Notes: generated by a model from the sequence alone, not told the origin. A stretch of DNA of 64,000 bases from Spirochaetales bacterium (GCA_016930085.1 JAFGHO010000104.1:1-64000); one strand, 5' to 3'. Counted from the stretch's first letter, positions 25,680-34,942 are shown. A program made the numbers and translations.

Positions 25680-26567
25680 TCAGGAATAATCGCGTCGCCT
25701 GTACGGCCGGCGACGTCCGGTTTTATGGGTCGCGGAGGTAATGGAGGAACGGTAGTCGTTATAATCGTCGTCAATCGGCTTTTTTCCGTCGGCCATACCG
25801 TGCAAATGCCCTGCCCTTCCCTTTTTTATCTGCTTCTTAACGTACAATCCGGTAAAAACAAGTCCGATGATAATAAGTACGATAAGCCCCGGGGACATTC
25901 CCCTTTTCTTTTCCGAAACAGGAGATTGTTCTTCTTCACGCGCCTCCCCGGCAAGACGGCTTACTTCTTCAAGTTTTTCGAAAAAATCATCTTTTTTAGT
26001 CGTAAACGAAACAGCCGGGTCGAGTTTTTGCGCCTCCCGGAAAGCATCCCTTGAAATGCGGTATTGTTTCGTCTTCCGGGCCGCAAGACCGAGGTTGTAT
26101 TGATATTTGGCGCTTTTAGGCTGTATTGAAACGGCTTTTTGGAACAGGGTGAAGGCCAGCCCGTAATCTCCGGCTTTGTAGGCCGCCTCGCCGTCGGCAA
26201 AAGAAATGTATGCATCGTCTTCGGGCCGTGCGCTGTCGGACAATCTGTACATTTCATCCACTTTGCTTCTGAATCCTTCCCTGTCGTTCGTAAAGGAAAT
26301 CGAGGGGTCAAGCCGTTCCGCCTCCAGGAATGCCTTGAGTGCGACTTCATATTTATTTGTCTTTCGCGCGGCAAGTCCGAAGTTATAGTGATATTTTGCT
26401 TCTTCCGGTTTCAAGCCGCAGGCTTTTTCAAAAAGCATGTATGCCTGCTCGTATTCCTTTTTCTCGTACGCTTGTTTGCCCTGCCGGAAATATTCGTCCG
26501 CCGTGTCCCCGCAGAGAAATGCCTGAAAACAGATAAAAACAACCGGTAAAAACAATACTTTTTTCAT
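25680..26567 (-). CDS. TPR-repeat exported or membrane protein
   Basis: Starting at ATG 26567 (behind TGAGGT) gives 295 residues. The frame is open to 26909, but without a signal or ribosome binding site there. An N-terminal signal (MKKVLFLPVVFICFQAFLCG) is followed by two tandem pairs of TPR motifs (about 25-95 and 120-190); each pair is a near copy of the other, with YHYNFGLAARKTNKYEVALK and YQYNLGLAARKTKQYRISRD. A transmembrane helix (about 230-250) and a basic tail follow. TPRs bind other proteins. It is AT-rich relative to its neighbours and in the same direction as the glycosyltransferase operon. Confidence 0.75.
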   Translation of the reverse strand: MKKVLFLPVVFICFQAFLCGDTADEYFRQGKQAYEKKEYEQAYMLFEKACGLKPEEAKYHYNFGLAARKTNKYEVALKAFLEAERLDPSISFTNDREGFRSKVDEMYRLSDSARPEDDAYISFADGEAAYKAGDYGLAFTLFQKAVSIQPKSAKYQYNLGLAARKTKQYRISRDAFREAQKLDPAVSFTTKKDDFFEKLEEVSRLAGEAREEEQSPVSEKKRGMSPGLIVLIIIGLVFTGLYVKKQIKKGRAGHLHGMADGKKPIDDDYNDYRSSITSATHKTGRRRPYRRRDYS

Positions 26568-26956
26568 GTACCTCATAGAATAAGAACTTCCCAGAAATAA
26601 ATCAAGTTTTTTTTTCAGTATTCGGGCCCGATACGCGCGTGCTCCCGAAGATGGACGCAGGCTATATTCAACGGAGACGATGATCCGCGGTTTTTTTCTC
26701 ATACCCGCCGGGAAAGGCCGATCGATGTGCATCGCGTCCTCTCCGATATGCATTCTGCATAGATTATGCAATGTGCATAGCACACCCCCCTCTTTCGATC
26801 CCGCTCTATTCGATCGAAATCCGCGGCCTCCTCGTATTTTCTTATCACCGAATAAGTTATATCCACCGCAAGATGTCCTGTATCGGACTGAAAAACGAGG
26901 AGTTGGCACATAAATTGCATTAATACATATGTATTCATTGCAACGGAGAAGGAAGT
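26568..26956. promoter_or_regulatory. Intergenic region with TGCAT repeats and a palindrome ahead of the biosynthetic operon
   Basis: No convincing gene. It contains five TGCAT/ATGCA half-sites (26728, 26749, 26756, 26766, 26773) and a perfect 14-bp palindrome, AATACATATGTATT (26922-26935), flanked by TTGCA and TGCAA. A ribosome binding site (GGAGAAGGA) and the first gene follow within 25 bp. This looks like the control region of the nine-gene operon. No -35/-10 pair could be fixed. Confidence 0.4.
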
Positions 26957-27940
26957 ATGTTCGGATTTATCAAGGCATATATAAAATCCATGAGACTCTA
27001 CTATTCTTTTGTGACAGGGATCGCCGGTTGGATTGGTGTTGCCTATTACGAGTTTATCGCCCATTTCCCGCCGGAGAGAACCATCGAAGTCGCACCGACA
27101 CCCGCGAAAAAGATCGTTATCCTCATCCTGCTTTTTTTAAGCTGGGGGATCAACCAGATAATTAATGATTTTCTGGGTCTCAGGGAAGACCGGATCAATG
27201 CCCCGGACCGGCCGATGGTGACCGGTGAACTGAATCCGAAGTGGGCCCTGATCGTTTCGGGAATACTGCTTCTGTTTTCGGGGTTGATTACCTGGTTCTA
27301 TCTTGAACCGTACGCCGTGGTTTTTCTCGTTCTGGGGGTACTCCTCAATGTCATCTATGAATACGCAAAAGGATACGGGATTTTAGGCAACATCGTGTTC
27401 GGCCTGATGATTACCATGGCGACCCTTTACGGGGCGTTCGCCGCAGGACCGACGGCATCGACCTTTTTGTACGCCCACAGGCTTTCCGCCCTTATTCTTG
27501 TTTTCTGCCTGAATGCGGTCATGACGTTCTATACCTATTTCAAGGATTATCGGGGCGACAAAGCGGCGGGAAAAAACACGGTGATAGTTGCCTGGGGACT
27601 CGGAAAATCGAGAATTATGGCGCTGGTTTCAGCATTTATTCCCGTGGCGGCATTCGGAATCCTGCGTTGGACCGATTTTCTTTCCATTCCCATGAACAAC
27701 GTCTTCATGACCCTGGGGTTTTTCACCGTCATCCTTCTCCTGAAAACGGGATTCCTCTATTTCCGGTATCCTTCCGGGGAAAGAACCTATGATTCACTCA
27801 AGACAAATTTCAGGGCATGCGTGTGCGGTCAGGCAACGATTATCGCCCTTTTCAATCAGCACCTGGCGATCGTGCTGTTCATCGTTTCCTTTTTCTCCGT
27901 CGGGCTGCTTTTTACACTTCACCGGAACAGGAAGGCGTAA
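26957..27940 (+). CDS. UbiA-family prenyltransferase
   Basis: A 327-residue integral membrane protein with about eight transmembrane helices. The first Mg/diphosphate motif, usually NDxxDxxxD, reads NDFLGLRED (about 74-82), with Gly at the middle Asp position; the following INAPDRPMV is well conserved. The second motif is DYRGDKAAGKNT (about 195-206). The family transfers prenyl groups to aromatic rings or lipid heads. It opens the operon, and the stop overlaps the next start as TAATG. The substrate is unknown, and the motif variation may shift specificity. Confidence 0.85.
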   Translation: MFGFIKAYIKSMRLYYSFVTGIAGWIGVAYYEFIAHFPPERTIEVAPTPAKKIVILILLFLSWGINQIINDFLGLREDRINAPDRPMVTGELNPKWALIVSGILLLFSGLITWFYLEPYAVVFLVLGVLLNVIYEYAKGYGILGNIVFGLMITMATLYGAFAAGPTASTFLYAHRLSALILVFCLNAVMTFYTYFKDYRGDKAAGKNTVIVAWGLGKSRIMALVSAFIPVAAFGILRWTDFLSIPMNNVFMTLGFFTVILLLKTGFLYFRYPSGERTYDSLKTNFRACVCGQATIIALFNQHLAIVLFIVSFFSVGLLFTLHRNRKA

Positions 27941-29160
27941 TGAAAGTATTCGAACCATGCCGCATCGGTAATATCACATTGAAAAACAGGATCGTCCGGT
28001 CCGCCACGATCATGAAATTGTGTGACGAGAAAGGTGTCCCGGGTGATGAATACCACCGCTTCCATCACGAATTGTCGCGCCGTGAAGTCGGAATGATCAT
28101 AACGGGATTTACCTTTGTCAGCAGACAGGGAAGGTCGATGCATCCGGGCCAGGCCGGGCTTGATACGGAGAAAAAGATTCCGGCATTCAAAAAAACGATA
28201 TCACTGGTGCACAGGGAGGGATGTCCGATCGTCATGCAGCTTGCGCATACGGGAAGACAGACGGTCAGGAAAATGACCGGGGCAAACGTTTTAGGTGTAT
28301 CGAAAAGAAAATCGGTTTATTTTAACGAAAAGCCGAAGGTACTCTCGACCAATGACGTCAGGCATGTGATCGGGGAGTTCGCGCGATCGGCCCTTTACGC
28401 GAAAAAGGCGGGATTTGACGGAATACAGCTTCATGCCGCCCACGGCTACCTTATCCATCAGTTTTTGCTGGCCAACATTAATGACAGAACGGACCCGTAC
28501 GGCATCGATCGGGAGACGGGTTTGGGCACGCGGTTTCTGGGCGAGGTCATCGACAATATACGCGATCTTTGCGGCGGAGATTTTCCCGTCCTGATAAAGA
28601 TAAGCGGGGCCGTTGATGATAGTGGCGAATTCGGCAGGGAACAGTTTATCCGTCTCATTCGTTTTCTGGGAAGAAAGCAGGTCGCGGCGATTGAAATAAG
28701 TTACGGAACGATGGATCGCGCCTTCAATATTTTCCGGGGAGAGAGTATCCCGACGGACACAATCTGCACATTCAATCCGCGCTACACGATAAAAAGCGGC
28801 GTCGGAAGGTACTTGTGGGGGAAATTGGCCGTTCCCGTTCTTTCGATCAAGTTTAAACCCTTTTCTCCCATGTACAATCTGCCGTACGCCGTTGTCGCGA
28901 AGCAATATACCGATATCCCCATCATCACGGTCGGGGGGTTCAGAAAGGGTGAAGAAATATCATATGCGATCGAAGAGCAGGGAATCGACTTCGTGAGTCT
29001 TTCGAGGCCTTTTCTGTGCGAGACCGATTTCGCCCAAAAGGTGAAAAACGACCGTCAATATGTTTCACGGTGCATCAATTGCAATACCTGCGCCGTGATG
29101 GTGGATTCCCCGTATCCGACAAAATGCTATGCGGGCATAGCGAAAGAGAGGAGTGTATGA
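27940..29160 (+). CDS. Old-yellow-enzyme-family NADH:flavin oxidoreductase
   Basis: 406 residues starting at ATG 27940, which overlaps the UbiA stop by 1 bp (TAATG). FMN-binding TIM barrel with QLAHTGRQT (about 100-108), GFDGIQLHAAHGYLIHQFL (about 160-178) and the phosphate-binding GGFRKGEEI (about 330). The C-terminal cysteine cluster CINCNTCAV (about 371) suggests an iron-sulphur site, as in the longer 2,4-dienoyl-CoA-reductase-like members, but without their C-terminal FAD domain. It probably reduces an enone or dienoyl intermediate in this pathway. Confidence 0.88.
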   Translation: MKVFEPCRIGNITLKNRIVRSATIMKLCDEKGVPGDEYHRFHHELSRREVGMIITGFTFVSRQGRSMHPGQAGLDTEKKIPAFKKTISLVHREGCPIVMQLAHTGRQTVRKMTGANVLGVSKRKSVYFNEKPKVLSTNDVRHVIGEFARSALYAKKAGFDGIQLHAAHGYLIHQFLLANINDRTDPYGIDRETGLGTRFLGEVIDNIRDLCGGDFPVLIKISGAVDDSGEFGREQFIRLIRFLGRKQVAAIEISYGTMDRAFNIFRGESIPTDTICTFNPRYTIKSGVGRYLWGKLAVPVLSIKFKPFSPMYNLPYAVVAKQYTDIPIITVGGFRKGEEISYAIEEQGIDFVSLSRPFLCETDFAQKVKNDRQYVSRCINCNTCAVMVDSPYPTKCYAGIAKERSV

Positions 29161-29405
29161 ATATCGAGGAGAAGGTTTTGGATATAGTCAATGAGAACAA
29201 TGAAAAAAATGTGGAAATAACAATAGATACCGATCTCAAGGAAGAAGCGGGATTCGATTCGTTCGGGTATCTCATGATTCTGAACGCGCTCGAGGACGAA
29301 TATTCGATTCACATCGACGAAACGCAATTCAAAAACCTCAGGACGGTGTCACATATCGCCGGGGCATTGCGTGCCCATTATCCAGCGCTTGAAAGGGAAA
29401 ACTGA
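29157..29405 (+). CDS. Acyl carrier protein
   Basis: 82 residues, acidic and helical; the start overlaps the upstream stop as ATGA. The phosphopantetheine site is Ser35 in GFDSFGYL, which stands for the usual DSL motif. A dedicated carrier protein beside an alpha-oxoamine synthase and ketosynthase implies that acyl groups in this operon are handled as thioesters on it. Confidence 0.9.
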   Translation: MNIEEKVLDIVNENNEKNVEITIDTDLKEEAGFDSFGYLMILNALEDEYSIHIDETQFKNLRTVSHIAGALRAHYPALEREN

Positions 29406-29406
29406 G

Positions 29407-30597
29407 ATGGCGAACCTCCTTGCGGATCGTAAAGTCGATAAGCGCCTTGCCGGGAAGCTCGGTTTCAATCCCTATTATCCGGTTATCGAATCCGGACTGA
29501 CCGATCCTTTGATCATCGGGGGGGAGGAGTTCGTCAACCTTGCCGCCAACAATTACCTCGGCCTCACCTGCGATCCGCGGGTCGTCGAATCGATCAAACG
29601 GGCCGCCGACCGCTATGGCTCTTCACTCTGCGGTACACCGATTGCAACCGGTTATGCGGAGGTGTTCAGGCGTTGTGAAAAACGGCTTGCCGGATTTCTC
29701 GGGCTCGACAATGCGGTACTGTTTCCCTCCTGTTACCAGGCAAACGGTGAACTTTTCAGGGTACTCGCCTCGCGGGAAGATTGTGTTCTCATCGATCACT
29801 ACGCCCACGCCTCGCTTGCCGTCGGCGCTGGAAGCGCGGGTTGCAAGGTAAAACCCTTTATGCACAACAATATGCGGCATCTCGAAAAACTGCTCGAACG
29901 AAGATCCGGTTTCGGGAAGGTGTTTGTCGTTACCGAAAGTGTTTTTTCGACCAGGGGAACGATCGCCCCCTTCCGCGATATCGTTGAGTTGTGCGGCCGG
30001 TATGAAGCTATACCCGTCATCGATGATTCCCACGGTATCGGAACGATCGGTGAAACCGGAAGGGGGATTCTGGAGTATGCGGGTATAACGAATTTCGAAG
30101 GCATTTATACGGCGTCTTTGGGCAAGGCGCTGGCACATATGGGGGGAGTTGTGGCCGGAACGGAAGAAGTCATCGATTTTATTCGATACAGAACCGGGGG
30201 TTTGATCTATTCGACCGCGCTTCCTCCTCTTATTACCGCAGGCATACTCGAGGTGCTGGATATCATCGAGACGGAATATAGTGCGATTGCGGGGCGTGTC
30301 CGGCAATACAAGGAAATGCTCGAGAGCGCATTGCTGGAATCCGGATTCACCGTCGGAAACGGGGGGGCACCGATCATATCGGTCAGGTGCGGGAGCGACG
30401 AAGCCACTATCCTTCTGGCAAAAAAACTCTATCACGGGCATATCCTGACCACCCCGTTTATTACCCCTTCGGTTCCTCCGGGAGACGGCACGGTGCGGAT
30501 GATCGCGGGCGCCAATCTTTCATACGAATCGATTCAGAAGGCGTCCGGTGTTTTAAGACATCTGGACCCGAACCATGACGGGGGAGCACGTGGATAA
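29407..30597 (+). CDS. PLP-dependent alpha-oxoamine synthase (KBL/AONS/SPT-like)
   Basis: 396 residues from ATG 29407 (one base after the ACP stop). Fold-type-I aminotransferase with NYLGLT, the DDSHGIG Asp/His pair (about 205-211) and the Schiff-base lysine in SLGKALAHMGG (about 240). The family joins an acyl thioester to glycine, alanine or serine with decarboxylation, as in KBL, BioF, ALAS and serine palmitoyltransferase. The adjacent ACP and the downstream reductase and lipid kinase favour a long-chain, SPT-like product over biotin synthesis; the amino acid used cannot be read from the sequence. Confidence 0.88.
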   Translation: MANLLADRKVDKRLAGKLGFNPYYPVIESGLTDPLIIGGEEFVNLAANNYLGLTCDPRVVESIKRAADRYGSSLCGTPIATGYAEVFRRCEKRLAGFLGLDNAVLFPSCYQANGELFRVLASREDCVLIDHYAHASLAVGAGSAGCKVKPFMHNNMRHLEKLLERRSGFGKVFVVTESVFSTRGTIAPFRDIVELCGRYEAIPVIDDSHGIGTIGETGRGILEYAGITNFEGIYTASLGKALAHMGGVVAGTEEVIDFIRYRTGGLIYSTALPPLITAGILEVLDIIETEYSAIAGRVRQYKEMLESALLESGFTVGNGGAPIISVRCGSDEATILLAKKLYHGHILTTPFITPSVPPGDGTVRMIAGANLSYESIQKASGVLRHLDPNHDGGARG

Positions 30598-30622
30598 CAG
30601 GAGAGAAAGGAGTGACACTCGA

Positions 30623-31603
30623 ATGAGATATTTCATTATTTTTAATCCCGGTTCCCGTAACGGCCGTGCCAGAGGCCAGCTGCACAGGATTAAGCACTTT
30701 TTTTCATCACATAACCTGCCGTACCACCTCGCCGTCACCCTGAATCTCGATCATGCCCTCCGGCTCTCCACCAGTGCCAACAGGTTCGGATATGATGTTA
30801 TCATCGCATCGGGGGGGGACGGGACCATCAACAGTGTCCTGAACGGATTTTACGACAATAACGGGAAACGCCTTTCACGGGCAAAAATGGGCATCATTTA
30901 TACCGGCACGAGTCCCGATTTTTGTAAAAGCTATCATATACCATACCGGCGGATCGATGACGCCCTGCAGGTGATTCTGCAAGGAAAAACGACACACATC
31001 CAGATAGGAAAGATCAAGCTCGCGACATCGTTTGTCGGCGGGAAGACCCGGGTTGAAAAGGACGATCCCGATTTCACGACACGATATTTCGGCTGCTGCG
31101 TGAATGTGGGATTGGGCGCGGAACTGGCCCGGTATGCGAACTCGGGGATACGGAAAATATGCGGCGATACCATCGGGACGTTTCTGTCATTGCTTAAAAC
31201 CCTCTCGTCATACAATCCGTCGGCTTATACGATTCACCGGGACGGCAAACCGGTTGAAATCAGCAACCTTTACAACCTTTCGATCGGAAAGACCTATCAT
31301 ATCGCGTCGGGGATCAAGGTTCATTCGTGCCTTGAAGAAGGCGACGGGCGTTTTTACAATCTTTTAGTCCGGGACGTCAATCCGCGAAACTTTCCTTTGT
31401 GCATGAAATCGATCTACAGCGGCAGGCCGATTGAAAACTCGAACGCGGTTTCGTTGGAATATACAAAAGAAATCGAGATCGAATCCCCGGGCAGGGCGTG
31501 CGAGGTGGAGTTCGACGGGGATCCGCGTGGATATCTTCCCTGTCACATCGAAATGGCCGAAGATATGCTCGATCTCATTACGGAGGAAAATTATGGAAGA
31601 TGA
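30623..31603 (+). CDS. Diacylglycerol/sphingosine-kinase-family lipid kinase
   Basis: 326 residues from ATG 30623 behind AAAGGAG. The N-terminal nucleotide-binding half has NPGSRNGRA and the signature GGDGTINSVLNG (about 57-67). The C-terminal beta-sandwich ends with CEVEFDGDPRG, matching the end of DAGK-type kinases. Members phosphorylate diacylglycerol, sphingoid bases or ceramide at the membrane. A kinase acting on the oxoamine-synthase product would fit. It overlaps the next gene by 11 bp. Confidence 0.88.
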   Translation: MRYFIIFNPGSRNGRARGQLHRIKHFFSSHNLPYHLAVTLNLDHALRLSTSANRFGYDVIIASGGDGTINSVLNGFYDNNGKRLSRAKMGIIYTGTSPDFCKSYHIPYRRIDDALQVILQGKTTHIQIGKIKLATSFVGGKTRVEKDDPDFTTRYFGCCVNVGLGAELARYANSGIRKICGDTIGTFLSLLKTLSSYNPSAYTIHRDGKPVEISNLYNLSIGKTYHIASGIKVHSCLEEGDGRFYNLLVRDVNPRNFPLCMKSIYSGRPIENSNAVSLEYTKEIEIESPGRACEVEFDGDPRGYLPCHIEMAEDMLDLITEENYGR

Positions 31604-32642
31604 GAAGGCCACGATAAAACTGATTGAAAAGGTTATTCCCCGTTCTCCTCTTCTCGCCAATCGTCTGTTTGAATCCGACGCAGAAATTTTTTCCATCGAC
31701 GGGACACCCCTTCTTTTTACCATGGACGAGTTTTCACATGAAGACCATTTCCGGGAATCCGATCCCGTCACCCTCGGGACAAACCTGGCCGTCGGAAGCA
31801 TCAGCGATATTCTCGCGTGCGGGGGAAGCCCCCTTTTTTATGCGCACACAATCGGTATACCCCCGCATTGGGACACAAGCTTTGTCCGTCAGTTCTCTGC
31901 GGGGGTCAACCGCGTCCTGAAGACATCGGGCGCAGGATTTATCGGCGGGGACCTGGGAAGATCGGAAACCTGGCATTATACCGCCGCGGTTATCGGGAAA
32001 GCGGAAGGGAAACCGTTGCAGCGAAAAGGCGCGCAGCCAGGAGACGCGATATATATGACGGGGACCGTTGGCGGGGGAAACCTGGAAGCGGCACTCTGTC
32101 TCTACGGTGGGCAATGCGGGACAAGCCATATGGCGAGAACACTCGTCCAGATTATACCGAACCAATTCGTTCTGCGGATCACAGAATCGCGTCTTATCCG
32201 GGAACACGCGAGTTCCTGTATCGATACCTCGGACGGGGTCTGTAACGCGTTGAACGAAATCGCCTGGATCAACAATACGGGGTATTGTCTGGATTGTCTC
32301 CCCTATAACGAGAAGGGAAAACTTCTGGCCTGCGTTCTTTCGCTGCCCGTCGAACTCCTTTTTCTGGGTGAGTGCGGGGAATACGAACTCCTTTTCACGA
32401 TACCTGAGGGGGAAGAAGCGGCTTTTTTGGCCAGGGCAAAACTCCAGAAACTTTCATTTTCCAGGATCGGCAGGATCGTCGAAGCCCCTGAAAAAATTAT
32501 GATAACCGGACACGGAAGGGGCGGACACCGGTTCGATCTTTCGGGATTCGGTATTCGCGCGAGAGACTACGAATCGGGGATCGAATACCTCGAAGCTCTC
32601 GTAAAATGGCTCGAGGGATGGCGGATTTCCGGCCGTAATTAA
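31593..32642 (+). CDS. ThiL-like ATP-dependent kinase (AIR synthase superfamily)
   Basis: 349 residues; ATG at 31593 behind GGAGG, overlapping the lipid kinase by 11 bp. The N-terminal ATP-binding half has the ThiL-type patterns FTMDEFSHEDHF, VGSISDILACGGSP and GFIGGD; the C-terminal half has SCIDTSDGVCNAL. These fit thiamine-monophosphate kinases and relatives in the PurM/SelD superfamily. No thiamine genes lie nearby, so it is probably a homologue phosphorylating another small molecule in this pathway (inference). It is followed 10 bp later by the ketosynthase. Confidence 0.8.
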   Translation: MEDEKATIKLIEKVIPRSPLLANRLFESDAEIFSIDGTPLLFTMDEFSHEDHFRESDPVTLGTNLAVGSISDILACGGSPLFYAHTIGIPPHWDTSFVRQFSAGVNRVLKTSGAGFIGGDLGRSETWHYTAAVIGKAEGKPLQRKGAQPGDAIYMTGTVGGGNLEAALCLYGGQCGTSHMARTLVQIIPNQFVLRITESRLIREHASSCIDTSDGVCNALNEIAWINNTGYCLDCLPYNEKGKLLACVLSLPVELLFLGECGEYELLFTIPEGEEAAFLARAKLQKLSFSRIGRIVEAPEKIMITGHGRGGHRFDLSGFGIRARDYESGIEYLEALVKWLEGWRISGRN

Positions 32643-32652
32643 TGGGGGAGAT

Positions 32653-33918
32653 ATGAAACGGGTTGTCGTAACGGGAATCGGCGCTGTCACTTCACTGGGA
32701 ACCGGCAGGGAAGCCTTGTTTTCAAGCCTTCTCGCCGGAAAACGAAGTGGAGAACCTGTTCCCGAAGAATTCGAGAAGTCCTACCGGTTATCGTCGAGGT
32801 TCTATGTGAGCTTTCCGGAATCGGACCTCACTGCGTACGGGATTACCTCTCCGTATCTCCGCATCATGCAGGAAGAAGACCGATGCGCCGTTTTAGCTTC
32901 AAAACTGGCGATCGAGGACGCGGGGTTTTCTCTGAGGCAAAAAAACAAATACTTTACCTGCGACGGCCTCATTCAATGCGGTATTGTCCTGGGGACCGGA
33001 TTCAGCGGTCTCGATACCGCATTCATCTCCTATTGCGCCCACCGCTGCGGGGAAAAAGGAGTATCCGGGAACGGGAAAAACCCCGTTTATAACAGGATGG
33101 TCATTCCCCGTCTTATGCCGAACTCGATAGCGGCCTGGGTTTCCATTTTTTTCGGGATCACAGGCGGTTCATCGACGCTTAACGCGTCCTGCGCTTCCGG
33201 AACCGTCGCCGTCGGCAGGGCTTTCAGGTTGATTCGGGACGGGTATTACCCCAGCGTGCTTGCCGGGGGCGTCGAATGCCTGAAAGAATCCTCGGGAGCC
33301 CTGATGAGGGGATTCGATATGCTCGGGGCGCTGACGACATCCGAAGACGGAAACCCCCGGCCTTTTTCCCGAAAACGAAGCGGGTTTCTTTTTTCCGAAG
33401 GGGGCGGATGTGTGCTTGTCCTTGAAGAGCTGGATCATGCGCGCGGACGGGGGGCGGATGTCTATGCTGAGATTATCGATTACCGGGAAAACAGCGACGC
33501 CTGGAATATCGTCCAGATCGAACCCTCGGCGTCCCGGATTATCGGGTTGTTATCGGCATTGAAAGGAAAGAGGAAGATCGATTATATCAACACGCATGGA
33601 ACGGGAACGGAAACTAATGACGCAACGGAAGCACTCGCCATACGAAAGGTATTCGATGAAAAAGAGCGGCCTTTGACCAATTCAACCAAAGCCCTCCTCG
33701 GCCATACGATCGGCGCGAGCGGGGCGATCGAAGCGGCGGTGACCGCCCTATCGATCAAAAACGGAACAGTCCACGGGTCTCCCGTCGACGATCCCCTGGA
33801 CATCGCGATCGCGCAGGAAACCGTTCATCTTCCCATCACCCATGCGATTTCAACCTCATACGGATTCGGTGGACATAACGCCGGGCTTCTCTTCCGGAGG
33901 TGTGACGACCATGGATAA
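32653..33918 (+). CDS. Beta-ketoacyl-ACP synthase (FabF-like ketosynthase)
   Basis: 421 residues, typical FabF/KAS II length and thiolase fold, beginning RVVVTGIGAVTSLG. The active-site Cys is in NASCASGT (about 178), and the two His are in NTHGTGTETND (about 313) and LLGHTIGASG (about 349), so the Cys-His-His triad is complete. It condenses an acyl group with malonyl-ACP. Location inside the operon with its own ACP suggests chain extension for this product, separate from housekeeping FabF. It overlaps the next gene by 8 bp. Confidence 0.92.
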   Translation: MKRVVVTGIGAVTSLGTGREALFSSLLAGKRSGEPVPEEFEKSYRLSSRFYVSFPESDLTAYGITSPYLRIMQEEDRCAVLASKLAIEDAGFSLRQKNKYFTCDGLIQCGIVLGTGFSGLDTAFISYCAHRCGEKGVSGNGKNPVYNRMVIPRLMPNSIAAWVSIFFGITGGSSTLNASCASGTVAVGRAFRLIRDGYYPSVLAGGVECLKESSGALMRGFDMLGALTTSEDGNPRPFSRKRSGFLFSEGGGCVLVLEELDHARGRGADVYAEIIDYRENSDAWNIVQIEPSASRIIGLLSALKGKRKIDYINTHGTGTETNDATEALAIRKVFDEKERPLTNSTKALLGHTIGASGAIEAAVTALSIKNGTVHGSPVDDPLDIAIAQETVHLPITHAISTSYGFGGHNAGLLFRRCDDHG

Positions 33919-34942
33919 GGTCATGATAACCGGCGCAACTGGTTTTATCGGAAGCCATATCGTGCGCGAGTTTCTCCGGCATGATGTCCCGGTGGGCTGT
34001 CTTGTACGGAAACAAAGCGATACGACAAATATCGACGGGCTTGATCTCGAAATCCGTTACGGCGATATCCGCGACCTTTCCTCTTTGGAAAAGGCATTTA
34101 CCGGGTACGGGGCGGTCATTCACGCGGCGGCATTCGTCCGTGATTGGGGTGAATACGCCCTTTTCCGGGACATCAATATCGGGGGGACATTGAATGTTCT
34201 TGCGGCCTGTCTCGCGAACAATATCCGGAAGGTGATCATGACGGGAAGCTGCGCCTCCTACGGCGAAGAAAACTCTCAAACGGTTAAAACCGAATCGGAT
34301 CCCTTCAACCCCCATTACCCGTATTTTCTCGACGGGCTTTTCCCCTCCGGCATGAACCACTACCGGGACACCAAAGCGCTGGCCACCCGCGAGGCGGCCG
34401 CGTTTGCGCGGAAAGGCGGCATGAATCTTACCATTCTCGAGCCGGTGTGGGTGTTCGGTGAACGGGAATATTCGACCGGTTTCTTCGAATATTTGACTTC
34501 GATACGTGAAGGACTTTTCGCCGTTCCGGGATCGAGAATAAACAGATTTCACGTGATCTATGCCCCTGATTGCGCCCGGGCGTACTGGTGCGCGTATAAC
34601 AACCAGCCACCCGGCGTCCACCGTATCCTTGTCGGGAACCGAAAGGCGGAGAAGATGAACCGTATTTTCTCGACCTTTGTCAAATATGCCGGATTCAAAT
34701 CCCCGCTTCTGCTGCCGAAATGGGCCGCCTATCCGGTCGCCCTGGCGATCGAACTCTTTCATATCGTTTTCAAAAGAGAGAATCCGCCTTTTCTCTCGCG
34801 TGCCCGGGTGAACATGTTTTACGACAATATCGAATATTCGGTGAAAAAGGCCGAGGATCTACTCGGTTTCAGGGCGGAAATCCCGCTCGAAAAGGCGATC
34901 GCAAAAACGGTTTCCTGGTATAAACGGAACGACTTTCTTTAA
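33911..34942 (+). CDS. NAD(P)-dependent extended SDR (epimerase/3beta-HSD-like reductase)
   Basis: 343 residues from ATG 33911 behind CCGGAGG. The Rossmann motif is TGATGFIGS (about 6-14); the active-site region reads TGSCASYGE with a downstream HYRDTK (Tyr and Lys of YxxxK), a complete extended-SDR triad. Its general form is that of 3beta-HSD/dihydroflavonol-reductase-type enzymes, including CerR-like 3-ketosphinganine reductases. A reduction of the oxoamine-synthase ketone would be the simplest role (inference). The next gene begins 14 bp later. Confidence 0.85.
   Translation: MDKVMITGATGFIGSHIVREFLRHDVPVGCLVRKQSDTTNIDGLDLEIRYGDIRDLSSLEKAFTGYGAVIHAAAFVRDWGEYALFRDINIGGTLNVLAACLANNIRKVIMTGSCASYGEENSQTVKTESDPFNPHYPYFLDGLFPSGMNHYRDTKALATREAAAFARKGGMNLTILEPVWVFGEREYSTGFFEYLTSIREGLFAVPGSRINRFHVIYAPDCARAYWCAYNNQPPGVHRILVGNRKAEKMNRIFSTFVKYAGFKSPLLLPKWAAYPVALAIELFHIVFKRENPPFLSRARVNMFYDNIEYSVKKAEDLLGFRAEIPLEKAIAKTVSWYKRNDFL

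Noticed and set aside
26680-26913. 77-codon frame in the 26.6-26.9 kb gap
   Set aside because: No ribosome binding site or family; the region contains repeat-like regulatory motifs instead.
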